A DNA stretch of 64,000 nucleotides from Amia ocellicauda (taxonomy: Eukaryota > Chordata > Actinopteri > Amiiformes > Amiidae), in contig NW_027102755.1 of the NCBI RefSeq assembly GCF_036373705.1, positions 1-64,000 on the forward strand. The letters run 5' to 3'. Shown piece after piece: positions 10,131-19,510 of the stretch (its first letter is position 1; each line of letters begins with the position of its first letter). Position numbers and translations under genes: made by a program. Under the pieces are notes generated by a model. It ran no database searches. It saw nothing but the letters and a program-made list of their open reading frames with translations, and was not told the DNA's origin.

Positions 10131-10212
10131 ACAGGTGTCTTTTATACAGGTAACGAGCTGAGATTTAGGAGCGCTCCTAATGTCAGCTCATTACCTGTAT
10201 AAAAGACACCTG
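10131..10212. repeat. 82-bp hairpin upstream of the Tc1 transposase
   Basis: Imperfect palindrome centred on GGAGCGCTCC, with arms CAGGTGTCTTTTATACAGGT and its complement. It lies in the 5' untranslated/promoter zone of the element and places TATA motifs symmetrically in both arms. The copy in unit 2 is 47,734-47,815. Confidence 0.85.
10139..10146 (-). promoter_or_regulatory. TATA box of the Tc1 transposase
   Basis: TATAAAAG on the minus strand, 50 bases before the ATG. A second TATAAAAG on the plus strand is in the other arm of the hairpin. The equivalent in unit 2 is 47,742-47,749. Confidence 0.55.
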
Positions 10213-10440
10213 GGAGCCAGAAATCTTGCTGATTGATAGGAGATCAAATACTTCTTTCCCTAATTAACATGCAAATCAATTTATAACTTTTTTGAAATGA
10301 GTTTTTCTGGATTTTTTTGTTGTTATTCTGTCTCTCACTGTTAAAATACACCTACCATTAAAATTATAGACTGATCATTTCTTTGTCAGTGGGCAAACGT
10401 ACAAAATCAGCAGGGGATCAAATACTTTTTTCCCTCACTG

Positions 10441-11300
10441 TAAGTAATGAAAGTTGAGGAAGAATTACTATTTTGTCAATTAGACTTGGTTTATAGTTGT
10501 GAAAACTAGAAAAATTAAGTTCAATTAATATGTTTTTCAGTTGACTTAACTAAAAATTCTAAATGCTTATTAATTGATAGAGTACGTTGGCTCAATTTAC
10601 TGCATGTTATTTCAACAGTGAGTGAACTTAACACTTCATGTTTGCTAAACTGAGTCAAAGCAACAAGATGACTTGACTAAGTCACGTTGCGTCAACAAAT
10701 AATTTTTACAGTGTAGCGGTTACATTTATGATTTGAAGAAATGTGGCTTCATTTTTAGTAAGAGGCTCAACTGAGTGTAGGTCCTTGTTTTGTGAAAGTA
10801 TGCCTCAAAGCTAACCATATTGTGACTGCAGTTCACCATTGGTCGTTTGAAAATATCAAATAGCATGTGCTCTCTCTGGTTGGTTCCCTGACTAATTGAG
10901 GTAGAAAGCAGTCGTTTGCCCTCTAAAACATTTCTACTACTGCTTCTGTAGTCTCAACTGGGCTTTCCCAGTCAATGTTAGGAAATCTAAAACCCCATTA
11001 TAACAGCCACTATAGCCCAATTGAAAAATCGTTTAAAGTGGTAATGTTATCTCTGAATAACTAGTTGTGTGCAAGTTTCTATCAGCTACTTTCAGAGAAC
11101 AAAAGTAGTGAGGGAGTTCAAGGGTGACGATCTCGAGTCATTGTACATTTTCCCTGCATGCTTTGAAGACACGCGATACTTATACTACACAATACTTCAG
11201 GTCCAAGTTCAGAACCGGACAGCCGTCTTTAGACTCTTTAATAAAGGCAACCTAAATTAATCAGTGGGCCGTAAGTCTGGGTGTCAAATAAGCACCTGGG
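10441..11300. other. Spacer, possible MITE
   Basis: No gene recognised. The stretch to about 10,715 contains repeated AGTTGACTTAACT and AACTGAGTCAA-like words and ends TTTTTACAGTGTAGC, which resembles the end of a small DNA transposon. A 63-codon frame at 11,069-11,260 is unidentified. The equivalent is 48,044-48,904. Confidence 0.4.
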
Positions 11301-11307
11301 CCACAAC

Positions 11308-11372
11308 AGGAGCGTAGCCATGGGTGGGCCTGGGTGGGCATGGGTGGGCCTGGGTGGGCCATGGCCCACCTA
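11308..11372. repeat. TGGGTGGGC(C/A) short tandem repeat
   Basis: Five units of about 10 bases following GGAGCGTAGCCA. GCGTAGCC followed by G-rich repeats is common at the ends of fish hAT elements, and the hAT transposase fragment follows. Unit 2 (48,912-48,966) has fewer units. Confidence 0.6.
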
Positions 11373-11626
11373 CTTACCTCTCAGGTCCACCCAATCAGAG
11401 AGTGTAAAATTTCTCCCGCGTGTTAAAAAAACATTATAAATACAAGATTCTGAAGCAATAACGTGTTTCGGAAAATCACAGGCTTTATTCCAAAGCATGG
11501 GGGCTGGTTCTTTTCAAGTCTAATGGTTACATTTTGGCTAAGTTATGCACAAGCAGGTTATAACTGGCTGTGGTAAATGTTTTTTTACGTAGTGCATCAC
11601 ACCATGACAACTGAACAAATGTAGTT

Positions 11627-12345
11627 GTGAACGGAGTTCCTACAAATGGTGAAACAAAATTATTTGTTGAATTATTTCAAAAGACGAGAAGAGAACTATC
11701 AGAACAGCACATTACACAACCTGATAAATCACCAACTGCATCGGAAGAAACCAATATAAGCACTGCTTTGCATCCACAGGCCAGTGTTGAATTCGGTAAG
11801 GAAACATTTTACTGTCCCTCGGATTTATAAGGAATAGATGAGTCACCTACACGGCCAAAATTGCAGGCATTTGCTTTAATTTGTGTTAAATCCCAAAGTT
11901 TTTCATCACAGCGGTGGTATGAGAAGTATCGCTGGATGGAATACAGCATAGCCAGAAATGCAATTATCTGTAGATATGCAGGCATTTGTTCTGATTCCCA
12001 CACCGAAGAAACATTCACTAAAAATGGTTTTAAAGATTTTAAGCATTTGAATCAGAGCCGTTCAAAACATGAAGCAAGCAATTGGTACTGTCCATCCGAA
12101 GGTTACAGACAAAGCCACACAGAAACATTTTTAATCGGTTAAATCGGGATTCCAGGAAGGCTTATTTGAGAGGAATTGTGATTAAAGCTGTGACTGACAT
12201 TCTGATGTACTGCACAAAGCAGTGAATTCCAATCAGGGGTCTCAGAGAAGCTCTAAATAAAGGACATTTCTCTGAGCTATTTAAAGTAAACATGATAGTG
12301 AAATACAAACCTGTGTTGAAGAACTCCGCAAAAATGCAACACTAT
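11627..12345 (+). pseudogene. hAT transposase fragment with TTF-type zinc finger
   Basis: Two open frames (11,627-11,830 and 11,861-12,142) and a degenerate tail. The second frame reads SFSSQRWYEKYRWMEYS, then CRYAGICSDS and TFTKNGFKDFKHLN, then SKHEASNWYC. This is the TTF-type finger found at the N-terminus of ZMYM/hAT-type transposases. Further on, GVSEK and KGHFSELF-like words fit the next conserved block. The catalytic domain is missing and stops separate the pieces. Confidence 0.72.
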
Positions 12346-12427
12346 GAGCCCTGATACTCCAAAAGAGCTACTGCTTTACCATCACGCACACCTCATCACA
12401 GGGTACATTTCATGACCAGCATCAGTT

Positions 12428-12489
12428 CAGTATAGACCAGTGTCTCTATGGTTACCTTGTCCCAGTACAGACAAGTGTGTCTCTATGGC

Positions 12490-12490
<1 letters not shown>
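12428..12490 (+). repeat. 44-bp minisatellite, partial units
   Basis: CAGTATAGACCAGTGTCTCT, ATGGTTACC, CAGTACAGAC and GTGTGTCTCTATGG are degenerate units of the 44-bp repeat seen in full at 15,588-15,845. The array is interrupted by the element that begins at 12,491. The equivalent is 50,021-50,083. Confidence 0.8.
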
Positions 12491-12523
<33 letters not shown>

Positions 12524-12852
12524 TCTTGGCAGATGCCCTTATCCAGTGCTATACAAATTGCAAGAATACAGTTAAGGCATCAAATATTACAAATACAAAT
12601 TTACATTGTACAAAGCAATTCAAAATATAATACATTTTACAACTTCCAATTTACACAGGTAAGTACAGTAAGTTAGGTCATACATCCTGGAACGTAAAAG
12701 CTAAGTGCTGTCAAGATGTAAGGTCACAGTCAAGGGTTACGGGAAAGGGAGCAAGGGGGAAATCAATCAATAATACAAGTATTAGTAACACAAGAAGCAT
12801 GATCAAATGCTGTGAAGTGCTATCTTCCAGGGAATAAAAGGACTAATACGTA
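12491..12852 (-). mobile_element. SINE/LINE 3' end with (TAA)n tail inserted in minisatellite
   Basis: On the minus strand the element ends GGATAAGGGCATCTGCCAAG followed by a TAA-rich tail. This is the familiar 3' end shared by L2-type LINEs and their SINEs in fish. Minisatellite sequence lies on both sides (CTATGG before, AATGGTTACC after), so it inserted into the array. The tail is longer in unit 2. Confidence 0.65.
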
Positions 12853-12862
12853 ATATTACTAA

Positions 12863-13029
12863 TGGTTACCTATGTAGAAGCCCCAGTATAGAACAGTGTC
12901 TCTATGGTTACCTATGTAGAAGCCCCAGTATAGAACAGTGTGTCTCTATGGTTACCTAATCCCAGTATAGACCAGTGTGTCTCTATGGTTAGCTATATAG
13001 AAGCCCCAGTACAGAACAGTGCGTCTCTG
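12863..13029 (+). repeat. 44-bp minisatellite, four degenerate units
   Basis: Four units of the form GGTTACCTATGTAGAAGCCC...CAGTGTGTCTCTAT. The equivalent is 50,477-50,643. Confidence 0.85.
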
Positions 13030-13046
13030 TGTGTAGAGTCACAAAC

Positions 13047-13575
13047 ACACAGAGGGAATTCTAGATGGGCAGGAACCAGAACCCTTGGATGATCTAGAGC
13101 AAGAGAGGGAGGATTCCCCTGTTGTGAGACGCTCCTAGAGATATAACAAGGGTACACTTCCAGTAAGCTTAATAGAAGGGTATTTACAAAAAATATGCAG
13201 TGTATTGTCATTATAGATCACAGACCCCTTAAAAGGTATCCTGAAATTGCCTTGAATGTTTTGATATATAACCTGTATTAATTCAGCAGGTTTTCAACAG
13301 GGGGGATACTGTAAGGGATACTACTTTGTTCAGAATACGGTATTGTTACATTAAGAACACCAGAGAGGTCTAATGTAATGGATGGCTTCGCAAACCAACT
13401 GAATTACTGAATCGCCTAACCTGCTGTCCATTCGGAATGTAGCTTTCTCGAGAAAAAGGGTGGGCTGTAGTTCGGGAAGAGTAGTCGCCATGATTAGTTG
13501 AGTGTGCAAATTGGAGCTGTGTAGTGTGCAGAGGAAATAAACATGTTTTTTATATGAAAACAATGAACTTTGTTT
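13047..13575 (+). mobile_element. LTR retroelement 3' end (pol tail, PPT, LTR)
   Basis: A frame reading EPLDDLEQEREDSPVVRRS, then (after a stop) RYNKG, resembles the basic tail RRSxRxNKG at the end of many LTR-element Pol proteins. It is followed by the purine run CAGGGGGGA and TGTAAGGGATAC at about 13,308, which looks like polypurine tract plus LTR start. AATAAACATG near 13,537 could be the polyadenylation signal. The LTR end is not certain. The equivalent is 50,661-51,189. Confidence 0.45.
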
Positions 13576-14213
13576 TTGAACACTGGCCTGGAATTGTGTA
13601 TCTTTTCAAGTTTTTTTTTAGAAGAGACTGTTCTAGGTGCAAAGTGAACGGGACCCGTGTGACACGCAGTTAAGGAGAGCCCGCGTTGAACTAAGATGAC
13701 TACAGTGAGATTTCCTGGACAAAGCTCGGGCAAAGGATAGCGCAGGGTGCACCTGCACCTGAGTTTTTGTCAAAAAGCATTGTGATCAGAGAAGGTAAAA
13801 AGGGAAAAACGCAAGTAAGCAGCAATAGCATTTTCTTTCTTTGAAGCATAGCATGACCATAGTTTTTCTATTGTATAAGTATCTTGGTGTAGGGGTGTCT
13901 CGCCTGTCCTGTAAGATTCGGGAGGGTAGGAATAGTTTAGTTATCCTCTCTGTTTACTTTTTGTGTGCCCCATTACTGTTAGTTCAGGTAGCCATTGTGA
14001 ATTTAAATCTTGAACCCTACTTTGCCAAATTAGGTCACAGCTATACTTCGGTATGTAAAAAAATATATAACGCAGGATGGGCACATACCTCAAATTTGGG
14101 GGGTATAGGGACAAACTGTGTTGGGGGCGCGGACTTAGATCCTTTAGTTTCTCATCCATCCAAGATATCTAGCTTAGAACCCCTACAACAGCAGGACATT
14201 TACTAACTCCTCG
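13576..14213. other. Unassigned sequence after the LTR element
   Basis: Contains a 121-codon frame (13,841-14,206) of unknown nature and no known family. It might be internal sequence of the LTR element if the LTR at 13,308 is a 5' LTR. The equivalent is 51,190-51,827. Confidence 0.35.
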
Positions 14214-14489
14214 TTACATATGGTTACCTATGTAGAAGCCCCAGTATAGACCTGATGCTGATGAAGTGAGGTCCGGGGGAGCTGGGGGGCTGCGAAAGTG
14301 AGGTCCGGTGGGGTCCAGGTTTCCTTCTTTGTTACCATCACTTAAGTTTACAAAGTGATCAAACACAAAGGCTTCTCTGACATTGTGAAAGTGTTTGTCC
14401 AAATCAGTAGGCAGTGGGTCCTCAGCCAGTCCAGGTTCAATCACAAAATTAGGGTTCTCAGTAAGAGTCCAAATCAAAAACGCAAGCAA
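14214..14489 (-). other. Unidentified 91-codon open frame
   Basis: The minus-strand frame has a protein-like composition (ENPNFVIEPGLAEDPLPTDL, then DKHFHNVREAFVFDHFVNL, then a proline-rich segment) and no low-complexity sequence. I do not recognise it. The translation is identical in unit 2 (51,828-52,103), but so is the DNA around it. Its 3' end overlaps a 44-bp repeat unit, so any real coding part is shorter. Confidence 0.25.
14221..14251 (+). repeat. 44-bp minisatellite, single partial unit
   Basis: GGTTACCTATGTAGAAGCCC followed by CAGTATAGACC, isolated from the main array. The equivalent is 51,835-51,865. Confidence 0.8.
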
Positions 14490-15587
14490 TCCTTAAAATA
14501 TATATATATATATTAACACAGTCAAAACCACCACAATCTTTCTACCCAACAAACAAGGAGAGCGAGGTAGGTCCTTATATAGTAAGTTTTAGAACAGTGG
14601 GTAATTTAAGATGGTTCTTGTGATATATCCTTCCCAACAAGAGCGCAGGACTAGGACACTGTCTTGTATGAGTGTCTGTTAGGTGGATGAGGAACTCATT
14701 GGCTGAGATTCAGATAATTATTACAAAATAAATTTTTCAGCACTTCCAAATCTCACAGCCACTGCAAATCTCGCAGCTGCTGTTTTATTTTTTCAGCAGT
14801 TGCACTTCAGGGCCACCGTAAGAAAGAAACTAGGTGTAACTCAAGTAACAGAAAGGTTGAGTACTTGTATGGTTTAAACGGGTCCACTGTGCCATCCTTA
14901 ATGGACAAGTTTTCGGTCCAGAAATGTACCAGCTGAATGTCTCCATCCTGCCATCGGCTCCAGTGCGTCTCTTCAGTTTTCTGTGTCATTGTGCCCGCAC
15001 CGTGTGAGTTCACCCATGCACATGTTGCAGAAAACTCTCCAGTGTAAATTCAATGTAAAGTGCTCCTTTACTTTCCACGGGTGAAGCTGTTGCCTCTCTC
15101 AAGGTTTTTTCTAGTAGCTGCGCCCCAGGTAGACCCAAGTAATCGACGATTAATTACATTTTAAGATTTTATTCGATTTTAATCAACTTTATCGCTAAGT
15201 CGTTGGCAGCCCCGCTGTCGCTGAGTACTACTGTATCTGTAAGTGTGTTTTAATGACGAGGCGGCTAACGCCAGATGGTAGGTGATTGGATGTCGTACCA
15301 AATGTACCGCTGCAGCACTGGGTCATGAACGTCATTCACGGTTCTTGTAGTTTTCATTGCCTTCTCGGTTAATTGCGACAATCCACAACCGAACTACATT
15401 TCCCACATTTTCTAACGTAATAATGATTAGTGTAAAATATAATTATTATCAAAATCCTGTCAATGTAGTGTTTACTTATAGAGTTCAAATATTGTATATG
15501 CACTGTGCGCCCAAATTGTATTTCACACTCGCACAACATTATTTTCACTCACAAATTCGAGCATAACGCTCACACTGTAGAGCCCTG
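14490..15587. other. Unassigned spacer
   Basis: Contains a short TA run near 14,500 and no recognised gene or repeat family. The equivalent is 52,104-53,203. Confidence 0.5.
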
Positions 15588-15845
15588 GGTTACCTATGTA
15601 GTAGCCCCATATAGACCAGTGTGTCTCTATGGTTACCTATGTAGTGGCCCCAGTATAGACCAGTGTGTCTCCATGGTTACCTATGTAGTAGCCCCAGTAT
15701 AGACTAGTGTGTCTCTATAGTTACCTATGTAGTAGCCCCAGTATAGACCAGTGTGTCTCTATGTTTACCTATGTAGTAGCCCCAGTATAGACCAGTGTGT
15801 CTCCATGGTTACCTATGTAGTAGACCCAGTATAGACCAGTGTGTC
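15588..15845 (+). repeat. 44-bp minisatellite, main array (six units)
   Basis: Six units of about 43-44 bases starting GGTTACCTATGTAGTAGCCC and ending CCAGTGTGTCTCTAT. They differ by single bases, such as TCCATGG for TCTATGG. Sequence on both sides is unrelated. The equivalent is 53,204-53,461. Confidence 0.92.
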
Positions 15846-16504
15846 AGGAAAAGAAAATTGTTGAAAATATTGTCAATTTGTATTATTTAAAACTGTAACA
15901 AACTTTGTTATTTCTTATTTAATTTGCACTCACTGTCACTCAATGTTTTGTCAATTTGCTGCATCATTCAGGCTTCTAAATGTGCTGTATTTGAACAATA
16001 CCACTTAAAACACATGAAATACAGAGTATTCAAATTCCAGCTGCCATTTGGCCTGAACTGTAATACTCATTATTAAGAAGTCACACACATTGAGTGACAT
16101 TGCCTTCAAGAATCAAAACATTTCATAAACATGGAACCATCGATCTTCATCGATTTTTACCAATCATTGTTTCATTATCAATTCACATCTGATTCATATA
16201 CTCCTGAGCATTCTGAGGCACAACGTGAAAAGTAAATTTTAAAATCAAAAGTCTGAGAGTAGAACATCAACTGGACTAGAATCTGAGCCCTCATTAAAAC
16301 AACAATCCATTCAACAATAGGCTAGTCATAGGCAGGACCATACTGGACTAGACCCAAAGAGAAACAGTTCCCACTGACTAGTGACTGACTAATGCAAGCC
16401 AGCTTGACTACTGTATAATTAACAGACTTCTCACTACGTTTGACACAACATTTGGCACAATGTGACAATTATAAGTCTAACTCTATAATACAGTCCATCT
16501 AATA
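15846..16504. other. Unassigned spacer between direct and inverted minisatellite copies
   Basis: AT-rich sequence, no genes or known elements seen. The equivalent is 53,462-54,120. Confidence 0.5.
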
Positions 16505-16507
16505 GAC

Positions 16508-16573
16508 CAGAGACACACTGGTCTATACTGGGGCTTCTACATAGGTAACCATAGAGACACACTGTTCTACTAC
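16508..16573 (-). repeat. 44-bp minisatellite in inverted orientation
   Basis: AGAGACACACTGGTCTATAC, then GGGGCTTCTACATAGGTAACC, is the reverse complement of the repeat unit, about 660 bases from the main array. The equivalent is 54,124-54,189. Confidence 0.85.
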
Positions 16574-16984
16574 AGGGGTCGATCTTAACGCGAGCCCGCT
16601 TGCCAATGGCTAGTGCAGCTCGCTGCGGGCCAGTACAGATTCTCTAGAACTAGTCCGTGTGGCTAGTGCATATTATCTTACGTTTTACAGCTGTTACGAT
16701 TTAAATCCTCAGATTTTTCCTCGGTGCGCTATTCGGTGCGCTAGTTTCACGAATGCGTGCAACTGACAATGTGCCAGCGGTTGCGTTCGGTTTGTGTCCT
16801 CCAGCCTAACTCCGGTAGTATTTTATATAGAAATGTACTGGAAACGATCGCTACTAGCGCACGTCAAGATGTAATCGAATGTACCACTTGCAGCAGACAA
16901 CAGAGGCAGTCTGTGGAGTGACCAGAGCATCATTAAACGTGAGTATAACCCTAAAACAAAGCCAAAAGACAAGAAAACGTGTGT

Positions 16985-17262
16985 ATCAATCCTTAAATAC
17001 AGTTGCATAGACCATAAATAAGCTACGTTAAAATACAAGTAAACGTATAGAGTGATATTGTGCAGTTAGGGATGGGCCATTTGGTATTGGGGGGGGGGGT
17101 ACTGGATTAAACTGAAGAAACCTTGTACATAAATCCTTTAACACAGTTGCATACACCATAAATAAGCAACACCGTATTTAAGTCAATATATAAGCAAACA
17201 TATATGATATAGATAGTGATATTATGGAGCTAGGGATGGGCCATTTGGTTTGTTGGGCGCTC
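16985..17262 (+). repeat. Diverged tandem duplication (about 135-bp unit) upstream of BTG exon
   Basis: Two neighbouring units share ACAGTTGCATA, CCATAAATAAGC and TAGGGATGGGCCATTTGGT. The second unit runs into the BTG-like exon, and the first carries a degenerate copy of the same exon segment followed by a G run. The equivalent in unit 2 is about 54,599-54,876. Confidence 0.75.
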
Positions 17263-17560
17263 ACTATGGGTCGACCCTGGAGAGCTGTGGTGCAGGTGAG
17301 CGTTTCTCTCTCCTTATTTCCCTTTCTTCCTTTTCACTCTCGTCCTTTCTTGTGTTTGGTTTCAGCGCAGGGCACACACCCTGATTTCCAGTAACCATTC
17401 TGAACCGTTTTATTTTATTTCTCCAGGTATGGTGAGGACAATGACACTTTTAAAGTGGAGAGTTTCCCCAGCAGCGGCGATGATGACAATAACTAAGGAA
17501 GTGACGAGTGCCACAGAGAAGGTGACGTCAGACTACCACTCGGGCTCCACCTCGGTCTAA
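17210..17560 (+). pseudogene. BTG3/BTG4-like (BTG/Tob family) gene fragment
   Basis: Two exon pieces. The first includes SDIMELGMGHL and, after a shift, LWVDPGELWCR, ending at a strong donor CAG|GTGAGC (17,295/17,296). A 131-base intron with a pyrimidine tract ends at CAG (17,426). The second exon continues in phase as YGEDNDTFKVESF, reaches a stop at 17,494, and in the next frame reads KVTSDYHSGS before a TAA at 17,558. LWVDPxEVxCRYGE is the box B region of BTG3/BTG4, and KVTSDYHSGS follows it in BTG3. BTG proteins bind CNOT7/8 and restrain cell proliferation. N-terminal exons are absent and two frameshifts are present, so this is a pseudogene fragment. Confidence 0.72.
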
Positions 17561-18343
17561 GACAGCAGCACCTGGGATGCCCAGCACGCCCCCCCCGCCA
17601 CCCCACACACACACAGTGTACCGGTACTGAGCCAGCACTGTCCCCAGTCCCCTGGATCCAGCGATAATATAGAGAGCACAGAATTCAAGTGAGAAAAGTA
17701 AATTCGGATAATTGTGAAAGTCTACAGAAGCCCCCGCACTGCGACTGTCTGTTTACTCTGATGGTGCTCAATTCATGTTGCCGTTCTAGACAAGCGGCCT
17801 GTGTCATTAATGCTGGCTGAACACGGCTGATCGTGGCACAGAGCGCCAGCAATTGTGAAAAGGCACATTAAATGGTTATGGTTCCTTTCATCGCTTAGCT
17901 GGCTTGCCCTGTGTGATAAATGTCTGAGCTTTTATCGAGATCATGTATTCTACAATTTATGACAGTTGAGCAATAACATATAAACTGTTTTGCAGGCGCC
18001 TGATTTTGTGTGCCAGCCTGTTCCAGCATGGCAGCAGCTACCCAGGAATAAGTGTGTTCTGTACATAGCGTAGTGCTTTGCCAAACATAGTGCATTGTTT
18101 CTCTGACAGCAGATGGTGAAAGTTATCTAATATGTAAACATTGGTACAGGATTAAGTTAGTAACTCAAAGGTGTTGCCCTTTGGGTCAGATTGCAACACA
18201 AGTGCAGGATACGCACTAAATTGCAGCCTAGTATATAATTTCCTGGGGGATTGTACACACCTGGGGCTTATACCAATCAATTAGCAACAAACAAATGATC
18301 CGGAGGTCCGATATAGAGCAGAGGAACAGCTTTCCAAAGCCCA
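17561..18343. other. Unassigned spacer
   Basis: Contains a C-rich run and a short CA tract near 17,605. No gene recognised; a 66-codon minus-strand frame at 17,895-18,095 looks like chance. The equivalent is 55,175-55,971. Confidence 0.5.
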
Positions 18344-18670
18344 GTGGGTCATAGGGAACATGTTGCCTTTGTGATTGAAAGATGCTTCTTAAATAATGCT
18401 CAATTTGCTCTGCTTGTGCAACCAATGCATATATTGTTAGAAAGTGAAATTGATACGCGGGATACTCATTTTGCTGCCCTTATCCTTGTAGAATTTGTAA
18501 TTCGTGTTCAGATCCTTTATGGAGAAAAAAATATGACATTCAATGTGCATCAATTTACTCCTCTGGCCTCAAATGTCAATAATTGGGGAGCCCTGTGAGC
18601 ACATTCTGCTTCTTATTTTGAAAATGGAAATGGAAAGCTTGTTAAGCTGTTGAGGTGCACCACTACACAG
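18344..18670 (+). pseudogene. CACTA/EnSpm-like transposase C-terminal fragment
   Basis: The frame contains LYGEKNMTFNVHQFTPLASN, then NNWGAL, a TGA stop, AHSASYFENGNGKLVKLLRC. The pattern YGxxNMTxNVHQLxHL...WGPLWAHSxFxFExxNG is a conserved block in animal CACTA-type transposases, where the stop replaces the conserved Trp. Only this block remains. Attribution to CACTA is from memory of the motif. Confidence 0.6.
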
Positions 18671-19062
18671 TTCATATGTTTATGCTGTCAAAGACTCTCC
18701 ATTTAGCAATCTACACAACATTACTGAGAGGGTATCGAATTTCTGTAGCAAATTAACTGAACCACCAGTTTTTTTTTAAAAAGGAAAATTAATAAAATCG
18801 TCTTGAATGGTTCAAAAACTGTACTCCTTGGTTTAAGTACATTTGAAGAAAGAAAAGAATGAAATTATTAGAAGGGAAACCACAAAACTTGAGACAGGGG
18901 TGACAGGTAGCGGTGATCTGGGGAATCCATGCAGCAGGTCCGACAACGAGACACTTGGCACCGGCAGCACATGCTTCAGTGCTCTGGGAGTGTTTACAGC
19001 CTGTGAGTTTAACACTTCATGACCGACAGCTGCCCTTCATGCCAACACAATACACATCAACA

Positions 19063-19510
19063 ATGACTTTCATCACCATGTTCATCTGGACACTCTGCAC
19101 TCAGGGTGGGAATTATTTTGATTTTATTATTTCCATTTTGTATGTATTTCTTTGTAATATCTAAACAGGCACACATCAAACTCATAGACCAAATCAGATT
19201 GTTTTCATGTATATTACATATATATGTAAGCATTATTTTTATTCTTCGTTTCCAGAATCCAGCGGACAGTATACTGTGACTCAGACTCCATCAGTGAAAT
19301 CTGTTCAGCCAGGAGAGACACTCACTGTGACCTGTAAACCCAGCAGTGCAGTGTATATTAACAACATCCTACACTGAGACCAACAGAAAACTGATTTATT
19401 TTGCCACTACCCGTCAGTCTGGGATCCCCATTATAGTGTTGGGCTGTGGTGAATGAGGGCCCAGAGTGTGAGCCATCTCTGAGTGACTGTGCTACACTGC
19501 TCCACAATAT
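19063..19510 (+). pseudogene. Immunoglobulin light-chain V pseudogene (kappa-like)
   Basis: The leader exon (19,063-19,105) encodes MTFITMFIWTLCTQ and ends at a GT donor in phase 1. A 150-base intron ends TTTCCAG at 19,255. The V exon begins ESSGQYTVTQTPSVKSVQPG and includes ETLTVTCKPSSAVY with the first disulfide Cys. The conserved Trp after CDR1 is a stop (LH-stop-DQQK). A frameshift follows; KLIYFATTRQSGIP can be read in another frame. The second half is degenerate. It cannot encode a functional V domain. A weak recombination-signal candidate is described in the findings. Confidence 0.82.

Larger units (their letters stand above)
8895..10440 (-). mobile_element. Tc1-family transposon with IR/DR ends (unit 1)
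   Basis: Ends CAGTGGGGG and CCCTCACTG lie between TA dinucleotides (8,893-8,894 and 10,441-10,442). The terminal inverted repeats extend about 200 bp. The motif around AAGTATTTGATCCCC recurs near the inner edge of each repeat, the IR/DR layout of many Tc1-like elements. It encodes one transposase on the minus strand, broken by a frameshift. Confidence 0.92.

Noticed and set aside
13199..13270. Frame reading IIDHRPLKRYP, like an RNase H motif
   Set aside because: It is short and isolated. The nearby reading VVRRS...RYNKG as a Pol tail next to a polypurine tract explains the region better.
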